Assembly: GCF_032678705.1 (NCBI RefSeq)
Contig: NZ_JAVTSS010000001.1
Coordinates: 2,170,001 to 2,234,000 of the forward strand
Direction of reading: 5' to 3'
DNA length: 64,000 bases
Source of the DNA: Pedobacter frigiditerrae
GTDB lineage: Bacteria > Bacteroidota > Bacteroidia > Sphingobacteriales > Sphingobacteriaceae
Under the pieces are notes generated by a model. It did no database searches. It saw only the letters and a program-made list of their open reading frames with translations, and was not told the DNA's origin. Every line of letters starts with the position of its first letter. Within the stretch, counting starts at the first letter, position 1. Positions 16,240-25,572 of this stretch are shown here, piece by piece. The position numbers were made by a program, and so were the translations under genes.

Positions 16240-18096
16240 ATGGAGAAACAATCGCTAAGCGAGGTACATAAAAGTGTTGCCACAAACAAAAGAACTGGCT
16301 GGAAAAGGATTTTAGCCTTCATTGGCCCTGCGTATTTAGTAAGTGTAGGTTATATGGACCCAGGAAACTGGGCAACGGATATAGCTGGTGGTAGTAAATT
16401 TGGATATCAGCTGATTTGGATTTTGCTAATGTCTAACTTGATTGCGCTCCTACTACAATCATTAAGTGCCAGATTAGGAATTGTTAGAGGTTTAGACTTA
16501 GCACAGGCATCAAGAAATGCTTATCCAAAATGGGTTAATTTCCCGATGTTCATACTTGCACAAACTGCCATTATCGCTTGCGACTTAGCCGAGATTATTG
16601 GTATGGCAATAGGATTAAATCTATTGTTTGGTTTACCATTAATTTGGGGAGTTTCCATTACCATTTTCGATACAGTTATTTTGCTTTTCTTGTTAAACAA
16701 AGGAATGCGAAAAATGGAAGCCTTTATAGTTTCTATGGTATTTATTGTAGGTGTTTCGTTTCTTATAGAAATGTTTATTGTTGAGCCATCCTTAAAAGAA
16801 ATTGCTAAAGGATTTAAGCCATCAATGCTTTCTGGAGAAGCTTTGTATATTGCCATTGGTATAATTGGAGCCACTGTAATGCCCCATAATTTATATCTAC
16901 ATTCTTCATTGGTACAAACTAGAAAGTTTGAACGAGACAATAAAGGAATCAAGGAAGCAATTAAATTCAATTTTATTGATACCGCAGTAGCTCTAAATCT
17001 GGCCTTTTTAGTAAACGCTGCCATTCTAATTTTAGCTGCTGCTGCATTTTTTACAAATGGATTTAATAATGTTGCAGAAATACAAGATGCACATAAACTG
17101 TTAAGCAATATTTTTGGAGATATTGCTCCTGCTTTATTTGCCATCGCATTAATAGCTGCCGGACAAAGTTCTACAGTAACTGGGACCTTAGCTGGGCAAA
17201 TTATCATGGAAGGCCACTTAAACCTAAGGATTCAGCCTTGGTTAAGGAGGTTGATAACACGTTTATTGGCTATTATCCCTGCTTTTTGTACCATATTATT
17301 TTTTGGTGAGGATGCACTTGGCGGACTTTTAATATTAAGTCAGGTGGTATTAAGTTTACAATTAGGTTTTGCGATTATTCCGTTAATTCACCTAACCTCT
17401 GATAAAAAAGAGATGAAAGATTTTACCATTAAAACTTGGGTTAAGGTTTTAGCTTGGATGAGTGCTGTGGTAATTGTAAGTCTAAATATTAAATTAGTGA
17501 TTGAAGAAATTACTGGTTGGATAGCAGAGGCTGATGGTTGGTATATTTATGTGATTGTGATACCGCTAGCCATATTAATAGGACTATTGTTGGTTTACAT
17601 TTTCTTATATCCACTTTTAAGCAAGAAACAAAGGATTGGAAATGTGCCACATGGGAATGCATTAGCGATTGAAAAAGTAGAAAAAATCAATTACAAAAAA
17701 ATTGGCATCACTGTAGATTTCTCTAAAAATGACAGGAATACCATCCGCCATGCGTTAATTCAAGGAGGAAAAGATGCGCATTATTATTTAATACACGTTG
17801 TGGAAACTGCAGCAGCGAGATATCATGGGCAAACAACAATGGACCATGAAACACAAACAGATACTGAAAACTTAGAAAAATATAGATCAAACTTATTAGA
17901 CCTTGGTTATGAATCAAGTGCGCATATAGGATTTGGTGGAACGGCAAAAGCTATAGCTGAAATTACTAAACAAAATCATTTAGAATTGTTGGTAATGGGC
18001 GCACATGGACATAAGGGTTTAAAGGATTTGATATTTGGAACAACGGTAGATTCAGTGAGACATAAAGTTAATATACCGGTTTTAATTGTCCGTTAA
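16240..18096 (+). CDS. NRAMP divalent metal transporter with C-terminal UspA domain
   Basis: A 618-residue inner-membrane proton-coupled Mn2+/Fe2+ importer. The NRAMP domain (about 1-450, eleven hydrophobic segments) contains the metal-site motif YMDPGNWATDIAGG in TM1 and TVMPHNLYLHSSLVQTR in TM6, whose methionine favours Mn/Fe over Ca/Mg. Residues about 480-618 form a universal-stress-protein domain (KIGITVDFSKNDRNTIRHAL, LLVMGAHGHKGLKDLIFGTT) with the ATP-type GxxGxxxxxxxG[ST] loop partly kept. Such a fusion could let nucleotide status tune transport; this is inference. Translationally coupled to the DtxR-type repressor and overlapping the end of the convergent thioredoxin gene by 4 bases. 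Confidence 0.94.
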   Translation: MEKQSLSEVHKSVATNKRTGWKRILAFIGPAYLVSVGYMDPGNWATDIAGGSKFGYQLIWILLMSNLIALLLQSLSARLGIVRGLDLAQASRNAYPKWVNFPMFILAQTAIIACDLAEIIGMAIGLNLLFGLPLIWGVSITIFDTVILLFLLNKGMRKMEAFIVSMVFIVGVSFLIEMFIVEPSLKEIAKGFKPSMLSGEALYIAIGIIGATVMPHNLYLHSSLVQTRKFERDNKGIKEAIKFNFIDTAVALNLAFLVNAAILILAAAAFFTNGFNNVAEIQDAHKLLSNIFGDIAPALFAIALIAAGQSSTVTGTLAGQIIMEGHLNLRIQPWLRRLITRLLAIIPAFCTILFFGEDALGGLLILSQVVLSLQLGFAIIPLIHLTSDKKEMKDFTIKTWVKVLAWMSAVVIVSLNIKLVIEEITGWIAEADGWYIYVIVIPLAILIGLLLVYIFLYPLLSKKQRIGNVPHGNALAIEKVEKINYKKIGITVDFSKNDRNTIRHALIQGGKDAHYYLIHVVETAAARYHGQTTMDHETQTDTENLEKYRSNLLDLGYESSAHIGFGGTAKAIAEITKQNHLELLVMGAHGHKGLKDLIFGTTVDSVRHKVNIPVLIVR

Positions 18097-18545
18097 GGCT
18101 TATTAATAAAATAGTTAAACACTTTAACTAAGCTAATTGCAGTTATAAATCCTTTATTTTGATAAAGAATTTCATTATCCTTATTTAATACATAGATTGA
18201 TGGGAAAGTTAGCTTTTGCTTATTGGCTAACATTATTGCAATTTCATGAAAACCTAAACTAGGGTTAAATAAAAATTGATGGTTTTGGTAAACAACTGGC
18301 GTTTGATCTTCAGCATTTAACTTAACAAAATAATAATGCTTGTTTAAGTACTTAACAACATTTGGCTCTGTAAAAACAGTTTGTTCCATTGCCTTGCAGT
18401 AGCTGCACCAATTTACACTAACAAATACTATTATATTTTTCTTTTCTATTTTTTGAAGCCTATCTAATTGATTAAAGCTGTAGCTCTTTTGCGCTTTACC
18501 GAGTAAAGAACTAACCATCAATAATGCAATCAACAAGTATTTCAT
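18093..18545 (-). CDS. Thioredoxin-fold protein, exported
   Basis: A 150-residue protein from the ATG at 18545; the frame also has a GTG one codon upstream that overlaps the receptor stop. It has a signal peptide (MKYLLIALLMVSSLLGKAQ) and a thioredoxin active site VNWCSYCKAMEQTVF (CSYC), followed by the cis-proline motif LTFPSIYVLNKDNE. This fits a DUF255/thioredoxin-like periplasmic thiol-disulfide protein. It directly follows the TonB-dependent receptor in the same operon, so it may keep receptor or substrate cysteines reduced (the receptor plug has a CNIC motif). That link is inferred. Confidence 0.85.
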   Translation of the reverse strand: MKYLLIALLMVSSLLGKAQKSYSFNQLDRLQKIEKKNIIVFVSVNWCSYCKAMEQTVFTEPNVVKYLNKHYYFVKLNAEDQTPVVYQNHQFLFNPSLGFHEIAIMLANKQKLTFPSIYVLNKDNEILYQNKGFITAISLVKVFNYFINKP

Positions 18546-18547
18546 CA

Positions 18548-20830
18548 CTATTTGATATTAAGCCTCACACCTAAGAAACCTCTTATACCTTGGTTTGGAG
18601 CATACACATAACTAGGATCGAAAGTTAAACCATAAGGATTCTCAGGTGTAACCAAAACTTGTCCGTTCTGACCAAACTGTACATTCTTATCAAATGGGTC
18701 ATTTGAACGAGCAATTATAAATGGTGTTCCTTTATTTGGCGTAAAATTAAGTAAGTTTTTCACACCTCCATAAATCTCTATATCCTTTATCCCATCATAA
18801 ACTAACTGAATATTCTGTATTGTCCATATTGGAGAAAACTGCCTACGTGGGTCTAAATCACTTAACAAAGGCAAACGCATTGGACTGTAAATATTTCCTG
18901 TATAATCTATACCAAGATGGAGTTTATTTATTTTATAGGATACTGCCCAAGTTCCTGAAAACTTTTCTGTTAAAATCTGTTGTTGTTTTATGCTATTCTC
19001 AATAACGCTAACATCCTGGTAAGTAGAACCTAAAGTTAATTTTAAGCCTGAACTAAAAGCCATATCAAGATTTGCAGTTAAACCCTTACTTACTGCATAA
19101 CCATTGAGATTATCGTAAATAATTTGATTTGGATTAGAATCATAATCCCCAATAATTCTATTATTGAAGTATGTATAAAAAGCAGATAAATCTATTCCTA
19201 AGAACGAGCCGCTTTTTAGGTATACCTTTTTTAGAAAGTTTAAGTTAAGGTTATAAGTACGTTCAGGTCTCAATTCATCATTAATTACAACATCCCTGGC
19301 TCCTGTTAGTGCAGCGTGATCTTCAGTAAAAATATTAACAACCCTAAAACCTGTTCCAGCATTTAATCTAATTATATTTTTATCATTTATGCTCCATTTA
19401 TAGGCAAATCTTGGTGTAAATATATTGCCATGAATAGAGTTGTAATCATATCTCAGCCCTGCTAAAACCGAATTTTTTTTATTTAATTTAATTTCATCCT
19501 GTACAAACAAACCTGGTAAAAGTGTCTTTTCTGGAGCATTTATTTGATTTAAAATATCGTTAGATGCTGTTGCCGGAGTATTATCATCATAAAAAGTATA
19601 CCTAAAAGCAGCTCCAAAAAGCAAATCATTGTTCCCTATTTTTTTATCCCAAGTTAACTGAGAGAATGCTATTTGTTGTTTGGCAATATAAGAAGTGATA
19701 CCATACCTACTATCTTGATCATGGTTAGTTAATGAAAAAGCCAAAAACATTTTTTCTCTAATTGGAAGTTGATAGTTTCCAATCAGCTCTATTCTTTTGG
19801 TGTAAATACTTTCTCCATAAACCTGATCGCCACCTCTAAAAAATTTATTCCAATTCATTTCTCCGCCCCATCTATCTTCATACAAATATCTTCCTGCAAT
19901 AGAAAAAAGCCTATTTTCTTTTCTGGTGATATTCCATTTTTGGAAAACTGAAACTCTATCTTGTAAAGTTACATCGGTAAATCCATCATGGTTATGATCA
20001 ACTTTGTTAGCGTATTTAAAATAGTTAACACCTGTTAAAAAGGATATTTTCGGACTTAGATTCACTTTAAAACCAATGTCCATATTGTATTCTTTATAGT
20101 CAGTTACCATAAAATCGGCAGAAAACAATGATGCATTCTGCACCTTTTTTGTTATGATATTAATTAAACCCCCTACGGCTTCACTTCCATATAATGAAGA
20201 AGCTGGACCTTTTACCACTTCAATTCTTTCTACTAACGCATTTGGTATTCCAGACAAACCGTAAACAGTAGAAAGGCTGCTTACAATCGGCATTCCATCA
20301 ATTAAAACCATAGTGTATGGCCCTTCTAAACCATTAATATGGATATCTCCTGTATTACAAATATTGCAATTGAGTTGTGGGCGTACTCCATTTACATTTT
20401 GTAAAGCATCAAAAATACTTGGGGTTGGATTTTTCTTAAAAAACTGTGCTGTGTAAATTTCTACAGGAACTGGGCTTTCTAGTCTATTCACTTCCTTTTG
20501 AGTTCCGGTAATCACAACCTCATTTAGTTTCTCATCTAATGATTGTAATTCTATTTTAGATAATGAGGTATCAGATTTTATATCAATTTTAAGATTGACA
20601 GTTTTAAAACCTATGGAACTAATTTTTAAATTATAAACAGCTGGTTTGAGGTTAGTAAACCTAAAACTTCCTAAACTGTCAGTAAATACCGTAACCTTTA
20701 AATCTATAATAGATACTGAAATCCTATTGGAAGAGGCATCTGAAGACACAACTCCTTCCAACTTATATTGTTGAGCATTAACATTTTGAAATAAAAATAA
20801 AGCTATTATTAGTGTAAGGATTTTTTGCAT
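18548..20830 (-). CDS. TonB-dependent outer-membrane receptor, likely metal-related
   Basis: A 760-residue outer-membrane receptor. Order: signal peptide (MQKILTLIIALFLFQNVNAQ), a carboxypeptidase-regulatory-like beta-sandwich (about 22-105), a plug domain (about 115-230, with IHINGLEGPYTMVLIDGMPI and VEVVKGPASSLYGSEAVGG), then a 22-strand barrel ending GIRGFLGVRLNIK. The plug has LNCNICNTGDIH, a CxxC that might bind metal. It has no SusD partner, which argues against glycan uptake. The promoter carries the same palindrome as the MntR-like gene, placing it in that metal regulon; the substrate is unknown. Confidence 0.92.
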   Translation of the reverse strand: MQKILTLIIALFLFQNVNAQQYKLEGVVSSDASSNRISVSIIDLKVTVFTDSLGSFRFTNLKPAVYNLKISSIGFKTVNLKIDIKSDTSLSKIELQSLDEKLNEVVITGTQKEVNRLESPVPVEIYTAQFFKKNPTPSIFDALQNVNGVRPQLNCNICNTGDIHINGLEGPYTMVLIDGMPIVSSLSTVYGLSGIPNALVERIEVVKGPASSLYGSEAVGGLINIITKKVQNASLFSADFMVTDYKEYNMDIGFKVNLSPKISFLTGVNYFKYANKVDHNHDGFTDVTLQDRVSVFQKWNITRKENRLFSIAGRYLYEDRWGGEMNWNKFFRGGDQVYGESIYTKRIELIGNYQLPIREKMFLAFSLTNHDQDSRYGITSYIAKQQIAFSQLTWDKKIGNNDLLFGAAFRYTFYDDNTPATASNDILNQINAPEKTLLPGLFVQDEIKLNKKNSVLAGLRYDYNSIHGNIFTPRFAYKWSINDKNIIRLNAGTGFRVVNIFTEDHAALTGARDVVINDELRPERTYNLNLNFLKKVYLKSGSFLGIDLSAFYTYFNNRIIGDYDSNPNQIIYDNLNGYAVSKGLTANLDMAFSSGLKLTLGSTYQDVSVIENSIKQQQILTEKFSGTWAVSYKINKLHLGIDYTGNIYSPMRLPLLSDLDPRRQFSPIWTIQNIQLVYDGIKDIEIYGGVKNLLNFTPNKGTPFIIARSNDPFDKNVQFGQNGQVLVTPENPYGLTFDPSYVYAPNQGIRGFLGVRLNIK

Positions 20831-20848
20831 CTTGATAAATTAGTCTTA

Positions 20849-20882
20849 CAAAAATATAAATTTAGATTAATCTAAAAAACAA
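20849..20882 (-). promoter_or_regulatory. TonB-receptor promoter with perfect palindromic operator
   Basis: On the minus strand: TTG (complement of 20880-20882), then the perfect 16-base palindrome TTTAGATTAATCTAAA (20861-20876), then the -7 box TATTTTTG (complement of 20849-20856). The palindrome exactly fills the spacer between the two promoter boxes, the classical place for a repressor. It matches the box over the MntR-like gene's own promoter. Confidence 0.75.
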
Positions 20883-20987
20883 TTTAGACAATTATTTACT
20901 TATATTTTAGAAATGGTTTAAAATAAAGGTCTTATTTAGATTGGCAATGTTTATTTCTAAAGAATTACCGATATTTGTTTTTACGAT

Positions 20988-21437
20988 ATGAAGAACGACA
21001 TCCAAATAAAAAATAAGAGAGCATATTTTGATTACCACATATTAGACAGTTATGTTGCTGGTATTGCACTTTTAGGAACAGAAATTAAGGCGATTAGACA
21101 AGGTAAAGCGAATATGACAGATGCCTTTTGTATGTTTATTGGAGATGTTTTATATGTGAGAAATCTCCACGTTTCAGAATATAGCCATAGTTCTTTTCAC
21201 CATCACGATATTAAAAGGGACCGAGTTTTGCTCTTACATAAGAAAGAATTAAAGAAACTCAAAATTAAAGGTGAGGAGAAAGGTTTCACGATAGTTCCAT
21301 TAAGGATTTTTACCAACGAGAGAGGCTTTGCTAAAATGGAAATTGCTATTGCTCAAGGTAAAAAAGAATTCGATAAACGCGACAGCATTAAGGACAGAGA
21401 GAGTAAACGTGAGATGGACAGGGCGATGAAAATCTAG
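20988..21437 (+). CDS. smpB: SsrA-binding protein SmpB
   Basis: A 149-residue SmpB that binds tmRNA and loads it onto stalled ribosomes in trans-translation. Typical blocks are NKRAYFDYHILDSYVAGIAL, the LLGTEIKAIRQGKAN region and the basic C-terminal tail KKEFDKRDSIKDRESKREMDRA. Length is normal. A GATATTTG box (20970-20977) lies 11 bases before the ATG, so the transcript may be close to leaderless. A very long TTCATTGG word repeat starts at the stop codon. Confidence 0.96.
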   Translation: MKNDIQIKNKRAYFDYHILDSYVAGIALLGTEIKAIRQGKANMTDAFCMFIGDVLYVRNLHVSEYSHSSFHHHDIKRDRVLLLHKKELKKLKIKGEEKGFTIVPLRIFTNERGFAKMEIAIAQGKKEFDKRDSIKDRESKREMDRAMKI

Positions 21438-21555
21438 TTCATTGGGATCACTGGTTCATTGGCTCATTTGTTCATTGGCTCATTGGCTCATTGGTTCATT
21501 AATAAGTTGCAACTAGCCCAATGAACAAATGAACTATTTCAACAAATGAACTAAT
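21437..21555. repeat. Large inverted repeat of TTCATTGG words
   Basis: The left arm (21438-21503) contains seven degenerate copies of GTTCATTGG/CTCATTGG. The right arm (21517-21554) holds the complements CCAATGAAC/AAATGAAC. The centre is GTTGCAAC. It fills the whole space between the convergent smpB and pcm stop codons and would form a branched bidirectional 3' hairpin. Confidence 0.8.
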
Positions 21556-22212
21556 CTACCAAGCTTGATCTCCTACTAAAGGCACAAACCTGAACGTATC
21601 TAATTCGATTCTATCAAAATCATTTTCGCTGACACGAATTACCGTAATCATTTTTTGAGTCTTCTCATCTCCTACTGGGATAACTAGAATCCCACCAATT
21701 TTAAGCTGTTTTAATAAAATTTCAGGAACAAATGGCGCACCGGCCGTTACAATAATTTTATCGTATGGAGCATATTCTTCTATACCCCTTGAGCCATCTC
21801 CTAAAAAGAAATTAGCTTTATAACCCATTCCAGGCAGCACTTTTAAGGTATGGTTATAAATATTTGGTTGGCGTTCTATGGTATAAACTTTTGCACCAAC
21901 TTCCATTAAAATACAGGTTTGATAACCAGAACCAGTTCCAATTTCTAAAACCTTATCACCTTTTTGAATGTGTAGCAATTCGGTTTGATAAGCAACTGTG
22001 TAAGGTTGTGAAATGGTTTGTCCATCACCAATGGGAAATGCAATGTCTTTGTAAGCCTGATTCCAAAAAGTTTCATCAAAAAAGAAATGTCGAGGAACTT
22101 TACCAATTGCTTTTAAGACTTTTTCATCTGTGATACCTCTATCTTTAAGTAGTGCGACTAACTTCTTTCTTGCTCCCTGTTCTCTGTAATTGTCAACGAA
22201 TTTGTATGCCAT
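21556..22212 (-). CDS. pcm: Protein-L-isoaspartate O-methyltransferase
   Basis: A 218-residue SAM-dependent methyltransferase that repairs isoaspartyl residues in damaged proteins. Visible motifs are the substrate-side VPRHFFFDETFW and DGQTISQPYTVAYQTELL, the SAM-binding VLEIGTGSGYQTCILMEVGAKVYTIER (motif I, split here by description), and GAPFVPEILLKQLKIGGILVIPVG near the end. Length is typical. Monocistronic with an ATG start. Confidence 0.95.
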   Translation of the reverse strand: MAYKFVDNYREQGARKKLVALLKDRGITDEKVLKAIGKVPRHFFFDETFWNQAYKDIAFPIGDGQTISQPYTVAYQTELLHIQKGDKVLEIGTGSGYQTCILMEVGAKVYTIERQPNIYNHTLKVLPGMGYKANFFLGDGSRGIEEYAPYDKIIVTAGAPFVPEILLKQLKIGGILVIPVGDEKTQKMITVIRVSENDFDRIELDTFRFVPLVGDQAW

Positions 22213-22417
22213 TTCATTTCAAAAATAGCTGTTTAAACTTAATGAGAATAAATTTTTATCCACAAATGTATTACTGAATCTCTAACAGACATAAAATCAA
22301 CGTTAAAATTTCTCTAAGTTTCTTGATTATTGGCAATTCTTATAAAGTATAGTAAATGGATTGCTTTTAAATGCTAAATAATTTCTACTTTTAGATTCGA
22401 ATTTACTTTTTTGGCTT

Positions 22418-23098
22418 ATGAAAAAAATATTACTTATCATAGTTTGTGCATTCTTATATTTCGATGGATTTTCTCAGGTTGAAGGAAATTATAATTATAG
22501 CATTGGCATAAGAGGATATTCTTTAATGCAAATGCCAAAAATTTTAAACCAAACTAATTCACAAGATTATACTGACACTTATTTAAATGGTTTTCTTGTT
22601 AAATTCAATGATAACCAAATAAGTCTTCGCTTAAATGGCAATTACTTTAGAAAGAATGTAGACTTCCTTAATCAATGCGAAAATTGTGAAATTGCAACAG
22701 GGAAAATGACAGATTTCGGCTTCAAAGTAGGCTTTGAAAAAAACATAAGTTATGCTAAAGTGCAACCATATTTTGGTGGCGACCTAGGTTTTAGGGCCAA
22801 CCATTTTACGGGAGAGATTAAAACTGCTAACCCAAAAAGCACTAGTGCTCCATACAATGTTGATTCAGATAAAAATGGTTTTATTCTAGCCCCAGTTTTA
22901 GGGCTTAAAATTAATCCGATTAGCCAAGTTTCTATTTTCGCTGAAACAAGTTTAGATTTCTATTATTCTTACGAGCGCCAAGAAACAATTCAGCAAAATG
23001 CAGATAACACACGTTCATTTGTAAAATATAACAAATGGGAGTTTTTATTAAACCCAATCTCAGTAGGAATTCAGATACATCTTGTTGGAAGAAATTAA
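22418..23098 (+). CDS. Outer-membrane beta-barrel protein, unknown function
   Basis: A 226-residue protein with a cleavable signal (MKKILLIIVCAFLYFDGFSQ) and alternating strands ending in the hydrophobic NPISVGIQIHLVGRN, as in small (eight-strand) outer-membrane barrels. A pair of cysteines, QCENCEI, lies near residue 88. No specific family is recognised. It overlaps the priA stop by four bases on the opposite strand and stands alone transcriptionally. Confidence 0.75.
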   Translation: MKKILLIIVCAFLYFDGFSQVEGNYNYSIGIRGYSLMQMPKILNQTNSQDYTDTYLNGFLVKFNDNQISLRLNGNYFRKNVDFLNQCENCEIATGKMTDFGFKVGFEKNISYAKVQPYFGGDLGFRANHFTGEIKTANPKSTSAPYNVDSDKNGFILAPVLGLKINPISQVSIFAETSLDFYYSYERQETIQQNADNTRSFVKYNKWEFLLNPISVGIQIHLVGRN

Positions 23099-25572
23099 TA
23101 GGGATCTACATCGATCTGAGTAATTACACTTTTAAAGTCTTTTTGCGCATTAAAATCTTTAATAGTATCTTTTAATACAGTTTTAACCTTTTGAATTGGT
23201 GCAGTTTTTTCAACCTTAATAATAATTTGCTTGATATAGTAATTTCTAATTCTCGCAACCAAAGGCTGTTCGGGTCCTAAAATCCTATTCCCCAATTGAG
23301 CTTTTAAAGCATTGGCTAAACTTTGTGCAGCAATATTTAAAACATTAGAGTCTTTGTGCTTTACGTTGATGAATATTAAACGAGTAAAAGGTGGATAATT
23401 GAACTGTTTACGTTCTATCATTTCATCGTTATACATCTCTGTATAATTATTCTCTATTACTTGTTTAATGATCCGATGAGAATCATCATAAGCTTGTATA
23501 CAAACTTTACCTTGTTTATCTCTTCTACCTGCCCTACCAGCAACTTGGGCTAACAACTGATAGCTTCTCTCAAAGGCTCTAAAGTCTGGATAATTGAGTA
23601 AACTATCGGCGTTTATTACACCAATTAAACTAACATTATCAAAATCTAATCCTTTGGCCACCATTTGTGTGCCTATTAAAATTTGAGTTTTCTTATCCTG
23701 AAAATCGGAGATGATTTGTTGCATTCCATTTTTAGTCCTGGTACTATCTAAATCTAAACGAGCAATTTTCACATCAGGAAAAATAAGACTTAACTCCTCT
23801 TCTATCCTTTCTGTTCCAAAACCTTTTTGCTCAATATGTACTGAACCACAAGCAGGGCAAATATTAATACTACTTTGATGATAACCACAATAATGACAGT
23901 GTAACTTACCACTTGTTTTATGATAGGTTAAACTTACATCGCAATTAATACACTTTGGCGCATAACCACAGGTAGCGCAAATTAAAATAGTTGCATATCC
24001 TCTTCTATTTTGAAATAAAATGATTTGTTCCTTATTCTCTAAAGCAAGTGTCATGTCATCAATTAACACACTTGTAAAATAAGAAGTCATTTTTTTACGT
24101 TTGGTTTCTTCAGCTATGCTAACCACTTCTTGCAGTGGCAATTGAACACCTCCAAATCGCTCATTTAAAATAACTAAGCCATACTTTTCTGTTTCTGCAT
24201 TATAAAAGCTCTCTATCGATGGTGTCGCAGAACCTAGTATTACTTTTGTTTGATGTAAATGACCAAGAAAAACTGCAGCATCTCTGGCTTGATATCTTGG
24301 AGCAGGTTCGTGCTGTTTATATGAAGACTCGTGCTCTTCATCAACCACAATTAATTTTAAATCTTTAAATGGCAAAAAGACGGCCGAACGTGCCCCTAAA
24401 ACAACTTGATAAGAGCCATTTAAGACCTTGTTCCAAATTTCAACCCTTTCGTTATCGTTAAATTTAGAATGATAAACACCTATTTTATCACCGAAGTATT
24501 TTTTGATCCGTTCTACTATTTGCGTGGTCAATGCAATTTCAGGCAATAGAAAAAGTACTTGTCCGCCCTGTGCAATAGCCTTTTCTATTAACTTTATATA
24601 TAATTGAGTCTTTCCAGAAGCTGTAATACCGTGTAGCAAAACCACGTCCTTATTTACGAACTGCGCTTCGATATCCGAAAATGCTTTTTGTTGCGCCAAA
24701 CTTAGCTCAAAGTTAACTTCAAACTCATCTTGTGAATCATTTAAACGACTTACTTGCCTTTTCTCAACGGTAAAAATATCTTTATCAATCAATGCTTTTA
24801 AAGTTGCTTGACCACTACCAGATTCCTCTAATAATTTTTGTTTAGGAATGGCTATCTCACTTTTTGAAAGTTTCAAATAAGCCAATAAAGCATCCAATTG
24901 TTTTGGTGCTTTTTCTAAAAGAGAAAATAACTGTTTTAAGTTTTCTTCCTCCTTATAAAAAGGATTTAGAGAAATAAATGACTTTAAAAGCGGTCTATAT
25001 TTTTCAATGACCTCTTCTGCAACGTAAATCACTTCCTTACCAATTAAAGAATTGATAATTGGGTAAACTGTTTTTTGACCTAATAATTCAACTACATCAT
25101 CAATGCTAATGCGTTGCTGTTTATGCAATACATCAACTATTAAACTTTCTTTTTCTGTTAAGTTTAAATCCAGTGGTAATTCTTCTCGGAGTACTAAAAT
25201 AGTTTCACTAGCCAGTTTCAGCCCTGTTGGTAATGCTGCTGCCATTACATCGCCTTCGTTGCATAAATAATAAGCTGTAATCCAGTCCCAAAACTCAAAC
25301 TGTTTTGCTGTAATGACGGGAATTTCATCCACAACATCGATTATGTACTTGGCTTGATAAAATTCTGGTGGTTGCTGGCCAATACTTTTAACTAATGCTG
25401 TATATATTTTATGTTTTCCAAATTGAACAACTACACGTTTACCTACTGCAACTTTATCATTGAGTTCAAATGGTACACGATAAGTATAATTTATAGCTAA
25501 TGACAAAGGCAATATCACTTCTACGAAAAGCGTTTCCCTTTCAGAAAAATCTAGTGAAGTTGCAAACTGCAT
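23095..25572 (-). CDS. priA: Primosomal protein N' (PriA helicase)
   Basis: An 825-residue superfamily 2 DNA helicase that restarts stalled replication forks. The N-terminal DNA-binding domain (about 1-200, VEVILPLSLAINYTYRVP) precedes the helicase core with Walker A LLHGITASGKTQLY (about 317) and Walker B LIVVDEEHESSYKQ. The zinc-binding region has four CxxC-type pairs (ICATCGYAPKCINCDVSL and LHCHYCGYH ... ICPACGS, about 535-580). The C-terminal helicase lobe includes LIGTQMVAKGLDFDNVSLIG. Full length. The DUF423 gene just upstream overlaps it by one base (TAATG), so the two form an operon. Confidence 0.97.
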   Translation of the reverse strand: MQFATSLDFSERETLFVEVILPLSLAINYTYRVPFELNDKVAVGKRVVVQFGKHKIYTALVKSIGQQPPEFYQAKYIIDVVDEIPVITAKQFEFWDWITAYYLCNEGDVMAAALPTGLKLASETILVLREELPLDLNLTEKESLIVDVLHKQQRISIDDVVELLGQKTVYPIINSLIGKEVIYVAEEVIEKYRPLLKSFISLNPFYKEEENLKQLFSLLEKAPKQLDALLAYLKLSKSEIAIPKQKLLEESGSGQATLKALIDKDIFTVEKRQVSRLNDSQDEFEVNFELSLAQQKAFSDIEAQFVNKDVVLLHGITASGKTQLYIKLIEKAIAQGGQVLFLLPEIALTTQIVERIKKYFGDKIGVYHSKFNDNERVEIWNKVLNGSYQVVLGARSAVFLPFKDLKLIVVDEEHESSYKQHEPAPRYQARDAAVFLGHLHQTKVILGSATPSIESFYNAETEKYGLVILNERFGGVQLPLQEVVSIAEETKRKKMTSYFTSVLIDDMTLALENKEQIILFQNRRGYATILICATCGYAPKCINCDVSLTYHKTSGKLHCHYCGYHQSSINICPACGSVHIEQKGFGTERIEEELSLIFPDVKIARLDLDSTRTKNGMQQIISDFQDKKTQILIGTQMVAKGLDFDNVSLIGVINADSLLNYPDFRAFERSYQLLAQVAGRAGRRDKQGKVCIQAYDDSHRIIKQVIENNYTEMYNDEMIERKQFNYPPFTRLIFINVKHKDSNVLNIAAQSLANALKAQLGNRILGPEQPLVARIRNYYIKQIIIKVEKTAPIQKVKTVLKDTIKDFNAQKDFKSVITQIDVDPY

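Noticed and set aside
16521..17207. 228-codon antisense frame inside the NRAMP gene
   Set aside because: It lies entirely opposite the membrane-coding region and its repeated hydrophobic and Lys/Asn-rich translation is the shadow of TM codons.
20831..20987. Cobalamin riboswitch upstream of the TonB receptor
   Set aside because: The gap is only 157 bases, AT-rich and lacks the conserved B12-box pattern; the palindrome explains regulation better.
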